From NCBI GenBank assembly GCA_937129505.1, contig CAKZNJ010000561.1, positions 1 through 7,840 on the forward strand: 7,840 bases of DNA. The letters are read 5' to 3'. The stretch comes from an uncultured Anaerolineae bacterium. GTDB taxonomy: Bacteria > Chloroflexota > Anaerolineae > Anaerolineales > UBA4823. The position numbers and the translations under genes were made by a program. The notes beneath the pieces are model-generated. The model was not told where the DNA came from. It searched no databases and saw only the letters and a list, made by a program, of their open reading frames with translations. Shown piece after piece: positions 5,794 through 7,840 of this stretch. Position 1 is the first letter of the stretch. Each line of letters starts with the position of its first letter.

Positions 5794-6566
5794 GATTGAC
5801 TTAAAGCGGCTTCGATTTCATCGATGCGAAACTCGACAATCACTTTGCCTTTGATCAGGAACGTGGGCGTGGTTTCATTCCCCTTTGCCCACTGGCGCAC
5901 CTGCGCCGCCGCATTGCGATCGCGGGAAATGTCAATCTCCACAAAGGGGATTTTCTTCTCGTTAAAGTATGCCCTGGCGCGCCGGCAGGCAGGGCACCAT
6001 GGCGTGCAATACATAACCACCTCGGCGGTCAGGGGTTCTGGTTCTGCTACGGCATGGGCTTGTTGTGCTTTTGCCAAGAATTCGCGATCCTTTTGGGCTA
6101 GGGCTGGCTCGAGTTTATATAGCTCAGCAAACAGCACCTCATTATCGGGCTGATCATCGATCTCGTGCACGTCCACATAGCGGATGACCCCTTGTTTGTC
6201 GATGACAAAGATCGCCCGCTCGCTGTAACCTTCGGGACGCAAAACACCGTATAGCTGCGCAACCCGCCCATGGGGGAAGAAATCACTGAGCAAAGGGAAG
6301 GTAATACCCCCAAGGCTCTCTGCCCAGGCGTACAAACAATCGCTGCTGTCCACACTAATACCCAGAACCTGGGTATCCATCCGCTCAAAGCGGTCTAAAG
6401 CCGCTTGGTAGGATGGAATCTGGGCGCTTCATATCGGCGTCCAAGCCAGAGGGAAAAACGCCAAAACTACGTTTTTGCGCCCGCGTAATTCGCTCAACTG
6501 CACCCGCTGCTTGCGGTGATCGAGGAGGGTGAAGTCAGGTGCAAGTTGCCCAACGGATAAAGCCAT
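5790..6566 (-). CDS. Selenocysteine peroxiredoxin-glutaredoxin fusion (in-frame TGA as Sec46)
   Basis: Reading from the ATG at 6566 to TAG at 5790 gives 258 codons with one in-frame TGA (6431-6429) at position 46. The N-terminal peroxiredoxin domain (1-153) has VGQLAPDFTLLDH (5-17), LSELRGRKNVVLAFFP (24-39), then P39-x3-T43-x2-U46, the exact P-xxx-T-xx-C motif with the TGA at the peroxidatic cysteine, followed by SAQIPSYQ. Downstream are GISVDSSD (69-76), C77 as a possible resolving residue, and the conserved Arg117. A linker leads to a glutaredoxin/NrdH-like domain (about 181-256) with redox pair C191-P-A-C194 and cis-Pro region TTPTF (232-236). Both domains remain in one undamaged frame. 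GGAAAGG precedes the ATG and a good promoter lies 5'. The protein would reduce peroxides at the selenol, with the attached glutaredoxin as a likely recycling partner. Alternatives are a point nonsense mutation or a sequencing error. A standard gene call would start at Met63 (6380) and lose the active site. Confidence 0.85.
6376..6417 (-). promoter_or_regulatory. Candidate bacterial SECIS hairpin downstream of the Sec TGA
   Basis: Read on the minus strand, 11 nt after the TGA, TCCATCC (6417-6411) pairs perfectly with GGATGGA (6382-6376). Inside, after an asymmetric internal loop (4 and 5 nt), AAGCGG (6406-6401) pairs with CCGCTT (6393-6388) around the 7-nt loop CTTTAGA. The apical loop begins 28 nt after the TGA, within the distance expected for SelB-binding bacterial SECIS elements. 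Those usually have a G at the start of the apical loop. Here the G is in the closing G-C pair, so the loop would read GCTTTAGAC if that pair opens. The hairpin lies inside the coding sequence, as expected in bacteria. I see no comparable structure required by the protein sequence. Confidence 0.65.
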
Positions 6567-6590
6567 CTTGTTTTCCTTTCCAAATCATCT

Positions 6591-6621
6591 TTGACTTTCT
6601 GCGATGTGTCTATAGTATAAA
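6591..6621 (+). promoter_or_regulatory. Candidate sigma70 promoter for the fumarase genes
   Basis: TTGACT at 6591-6596 is a good -35. The best -10 is TATAAA at 6616-6621 (19-bp spacer) or the overlapping GTATAA (18 bp). It would leave a leader of about 125 nt before the fumarase ATG. Its -10 overlaps the -10 of the leftward promoter. A second, weaker rightward candidate is TTTTCA (6671-6676), 17 bp, TAAAAT (6694-6699). Confidence 0.45.
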
Positions 6622-6642
6622 TCGTGACGGTTTTTCTGACAA
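6614..6642 (-). promoter_or_regulatory. Sigma70-type promoter for the selenocysteine peroxiredoxin gene
   Basis: On the minus strand TTGTCA (6642 to 6637) is followed after exactly 17 bp by TATACT (6619 to 6614). Transcription would begin near 6607 and leave about 40 nt of leader before the ATG at 6566, including the GGAAAGG ribosome binding site. This is the best-formed promoter in the window and supports initiation upstream of the TGA rather than at the internal Met63. Confidence 0.65.
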
Positions 6643-6678
6643 CTCCCCTGCCGCCGAGTAATCGCAGGCGTTTTCATC

Positions 6679-6695
6679 TATCCAAAATGGGGATA
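6679..6695. repeat. Short inverted repeat TATCC-N7-GGATA in the fumarase leader
   Basis: TATCC (6679-6683) and GGATA (6691-6695) flank 7 bases, about 57 bp before the fumarase start and partly over the weaker rightward -10 candidate. It could be an operator half-site pair. Five-base arms are common by chance, so support is low. Confidence 0.25.
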
Positions 6696-6752
6696 AAATA
6701 AAAGCAAACGAAGGTTATTGTCCGTTAAACTTGCTGGACTAAAGGAGTGATA

Positions 6753-7628
6753 ATGACCCCAGATTTGACCCCCCATTTCCTCGAATTGATTCGGTTAGCC
6801 TCCACCGACTTACCTAGCGATGTCGAACAGGCTTTGCGCCAAGCTCTCGAACAGGAGGAGCCAGGCTCTGCTGCGCGCGGCGCCCTAGAGACCATCCTAA
6901 AAAACGTCGCCTTGTCGCGGGCGAATCAGACCCCCATCTGTCAGGATACCGGCACACCGATCTTTTATGGCTATCATCCTGAAGGTTGGTCAACGCGCAA
7001 GTTGCGCCAACAGATTGAGCGAGCCGTGGTGGAAGCCACCCAAAAATCCTACCTGCGCCCCAATTCGGTCGATTCGCTGAGCGGTAAAAACAGCGGCAAC
7101 AATCTGGGCGGCAACTACTTCCCCACCGTTCATTTTGAAGAGGTTGATGGAGATGCGTTGACCGTGGACTTGATGCTGAAGGGTGGCGGCTGTGAGAACG
7201 TCGGTGCCCAATATTCGCTGCCTTACAATGCCCTTAAAGCCGGGCGGGATCTGGAAGGTGTGCGCAAAGTGGTCTTAGATGCCGTCCATCAAGCGCAGGG
7301 GCAGGGCTGCGCGCCAGGCATCTTGGGGGTTGCCATTGGTGGTGATCGTGGCTCTTCTTACTATGCTTCTAAGGAAGTGCTCTTTCGCCGGCTGGACGAC
7401 GAAAATGAAAATCCAGAATTGGCGCAATTGGAAAAACGGCTGACTGAGGAAGCCAACCAATTGGGCATCGGTCCGATGGGCTTTGGCGGCAAAACAACCG
7501 TGTTGGGGACGAAAATCACCACCCTAAACCGCTTGCCAGCAAGTTACTTTGTTACGGTTTCTTATATGTGCTGGGCATATCGCCGGCGCAGGATGGTGTG
7601 GAAAGATGGCAAGGTCTCTTATCTCTAA
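6753..7628 (+). CDS. Class I fumarate hydratase, alpha subunit (N-terminal Fe-S half)
   Basis: This subunit of the two-part, oxygen-sensitive [4Fe-4S] fumarase/tartrate dehydratase family interconverts fumarate and malate in the TCA cycle or its reductive branch. The protein has 291 residues, usual for the alpha part. The three cluster cysteines expected of the family are C63 in PICQDTGTP (61-69), C147 in LKGGGCENVG (142-151) and C186 in GQGCAPGILGVAIGG (183-197). Other blocks are LRPNSVDSLSGKNSGNN (101-117), LGIGPMGFGGKTTVLG (237-252) and a C-terminal SYMCWAYRRRRM (270-281). The start is the ATG at 6753, because AGGAG (6743-6747) is correctly spaced 5 nt before it; a GTG at 6747 would sit in that site. 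A beta subunit begins 88 bp downstream. The substrate could also be L-tartrate (TtdA) or a related hydroxy acid, but the adjacent beta start and the motif set favour fumarase. Confidence 0.92.
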   Translation: MTPDLTPHFLELIRLASTDLPSDVEQALRQALEQEEPGSAARGALETILKNVALSRANQTPICQDTGTPIFYGYHPEGWSTRKLRQQIERAVVEATQKSYLRPNSVDSLSGKNSGNNLGGNYFPTVHFEEVDGDALTVDLMLKGGGCENVGAQYSLPYNALKAGRDLEGVRKVVLDAVHQAQGQGCAPGILGVAIGGDRGSSYYASKEVLFRRLDDENENPELAQLEKRLTEEANQLGIGPMGFGGKTTVLGTKITTLNRLPASYFVTVSYMCWAYRRRRMVWKDGKVSYL

Positions 7629-7716
7629 GCGCTCTGACCAGATGTCCCGTCTGTATAGAAGGGTGAATCGTTCCTCAGGAGACACAGAGCACATAGGATG
7701 AAGAAAGGACGAAGTG

Positions 7717-7773
7717 ATGCGCGAAATAACAATTCCGATTTCCGATGAAATCATCCGCAGCCTGAAGGTCGGC
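7717..7773 (+). CDS. Class I fumarate hydratase, beta subunit, first 19 codons only (chimeric break)
   Basis: The ATG at 7717 has AAAGGA (7704-7709) before it and opens MREITIPISDEIIRSLKVG, the usual N-terminus of the fumarase/tartrate dehydratase beta subunit. In intact homologues this is followed by D, then a V-x-x-S-G motif and the T-x-R-D-x-A-H block. Here the next codons (from 7774) give RSVSASNSTEAF, which does not fit. The frame stays open to the window edge but is no longer fumarase. The gap of 88 bp after the alpha subunit is normal for an operon. The gene is therefore cut by a sequence junction, not by the window end. Confidence 0.75.
7755..7773. other. Putative chimeric junction with 19-bp shared sequence
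   Basis: The 19 bases from 7755 to 7773 fit both the fumarase beta frame (plus) and the mutS2 frame (minus). Left of it only fumarase fits; right of it only mutS2 fits. A shared word of this length is what a k-mer based assembler needs to join unrelated sequences. Base composition rises to about 68% G+C (45 of 66 bases) from 7775 on. Confidence 0.65.
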
Positions 7774-7840
7774 CGGAGCGTCTCCGCGTCGAACTCCACC
7801 GAGGCGTTCTCGATCCCCGGCTCCAGGGAGGCCAGCATCT
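7755..7840 (-). CDS. mutS2: mutS2 fragment, internal, antisense, from a G+C-rich genome
   Basis: On the minus strand, 7840 to 7755 encodes MLASLEPGIENASVEFD followed by AETLRPTFRLR. The NASVEFD-x-ETL-x-PT(Y/F)-x-L pattern is characteristic of the ATPase-domain region of MutS2, a MutS homologue acting on recombination intermediates or stalled ribosomes. Homologues continue with a glycine-rich G-x-PG-x-S segment; here it stops and becomes the complement of the fumarase beta start. All 27 codons after the Met end in G or C, unlike the neighbouring genes. The piece is cut at both ends. It is most probably foreign sequence joined by assembly. Confidence 0.7.

Noticed and set aside
6429..6431. The TGA as an ordinary nonsense mutation making a pseudogene
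   Set aside because: It lies exactly on the peroxidatic cysteine, the rest of the frame is undamaged, and a strong hairpin follows at SECIS distance. A single-base error (TGC/TGT to TGA) remains the main alternative.
6429..6431. TGA reassigned to Trp or Gly in a variant genetic code
   Set aside because: The LCP and sugar transferase genes end in TGA at sensible family lengths, and no other internal TGA is needed in any gene here.
6747..6749. GTG as the start of the fumarase alpha subunit
   Set aside because: It overlaps the AGGAG Shine-Dalgarno that serves the ATG at 6753.
7631..7690. GCTCTG/CAGAGC inverted repeat between the fumarase subunits
   Set aside because: Six-base arms 48 bp apart with no supporting inner structure are likely chance.
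7524..7754. Continuation of the mutS2 reading frame to the left of the junction
   Set aside because: The frame stays open by chance on the complement of the fumarase genes, but nothing after the RPTFRLR segment resembles MutS2.

Overview
The window (7,840 bp) is bacterial chromosomal DNA, probably a short metagenomic contig, because genes are cut at both ends. The gene repertoire and protein wording suggest a Chloroflexota, Anaerolineae-like organism. That repertoire is a V4R-domain protein, a short DPM1-type GT2, KsgA, an LCP protein, a Prx-glutaredoxin fusion and a two-subunit class I fumarase. This placement is inference from family resemblance, not from a search.

Left part (1-5514): the tail of a V4R-domain protein and a polyprenol-phosphate-mannose-synthase-like GT2 run rightward. 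They converge on a leftward pair, an LCP ligase followed by ksgA, whose ends overlap by 4 bp. Divergent from the LCP gene is an undecaprenyl-phosphate sugar-1-phosphate transferase, which overlaps tail-to-tail by 41 bp with a leftward MOP-family flippase. The transferase (first sugar onto lipid), flippase (translocation), LCP protein (ligation to the wall) and GT2 (lipid-linked sugar donor) together look like a cell-surface glycan region. A 275-bp spacer with degenerate palindromic repeats follows.

Right part (5790-7628): the most interesting item is a leftward peroxiredoxin-glutaredoxin fusion whose reading frame contains an in-frame TGA exactly at the peroxidatic cysteine (TPI-TGA-SAQ). A strong ribosome binding site and a good promoter lie upstream. 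A two-tiered hairpin (7-bp outer and 6-bp inner stem) begins 11 nt after the TGA. This is best read as a selenocysteine peroxiredoxin with its own bacterial SECIS element. A start-to-stop gene finder would truncate it at Met63 and lose the active site. Divergent from it, with overlapping -10 elements, is the alpha subunit of an iron-sulfur fumarase.

Right end (7717-7840): the beta subunit of the fumarase starts correctly, but after about 19 codons the sequence switches to a G+C-rich antisense piece of mutS2. The two homologies share 19 bp. This looks like an assembly chimera, or less likely a real rearrangement, so bases beyond about 7755 should not be trusted as part of the same genome.
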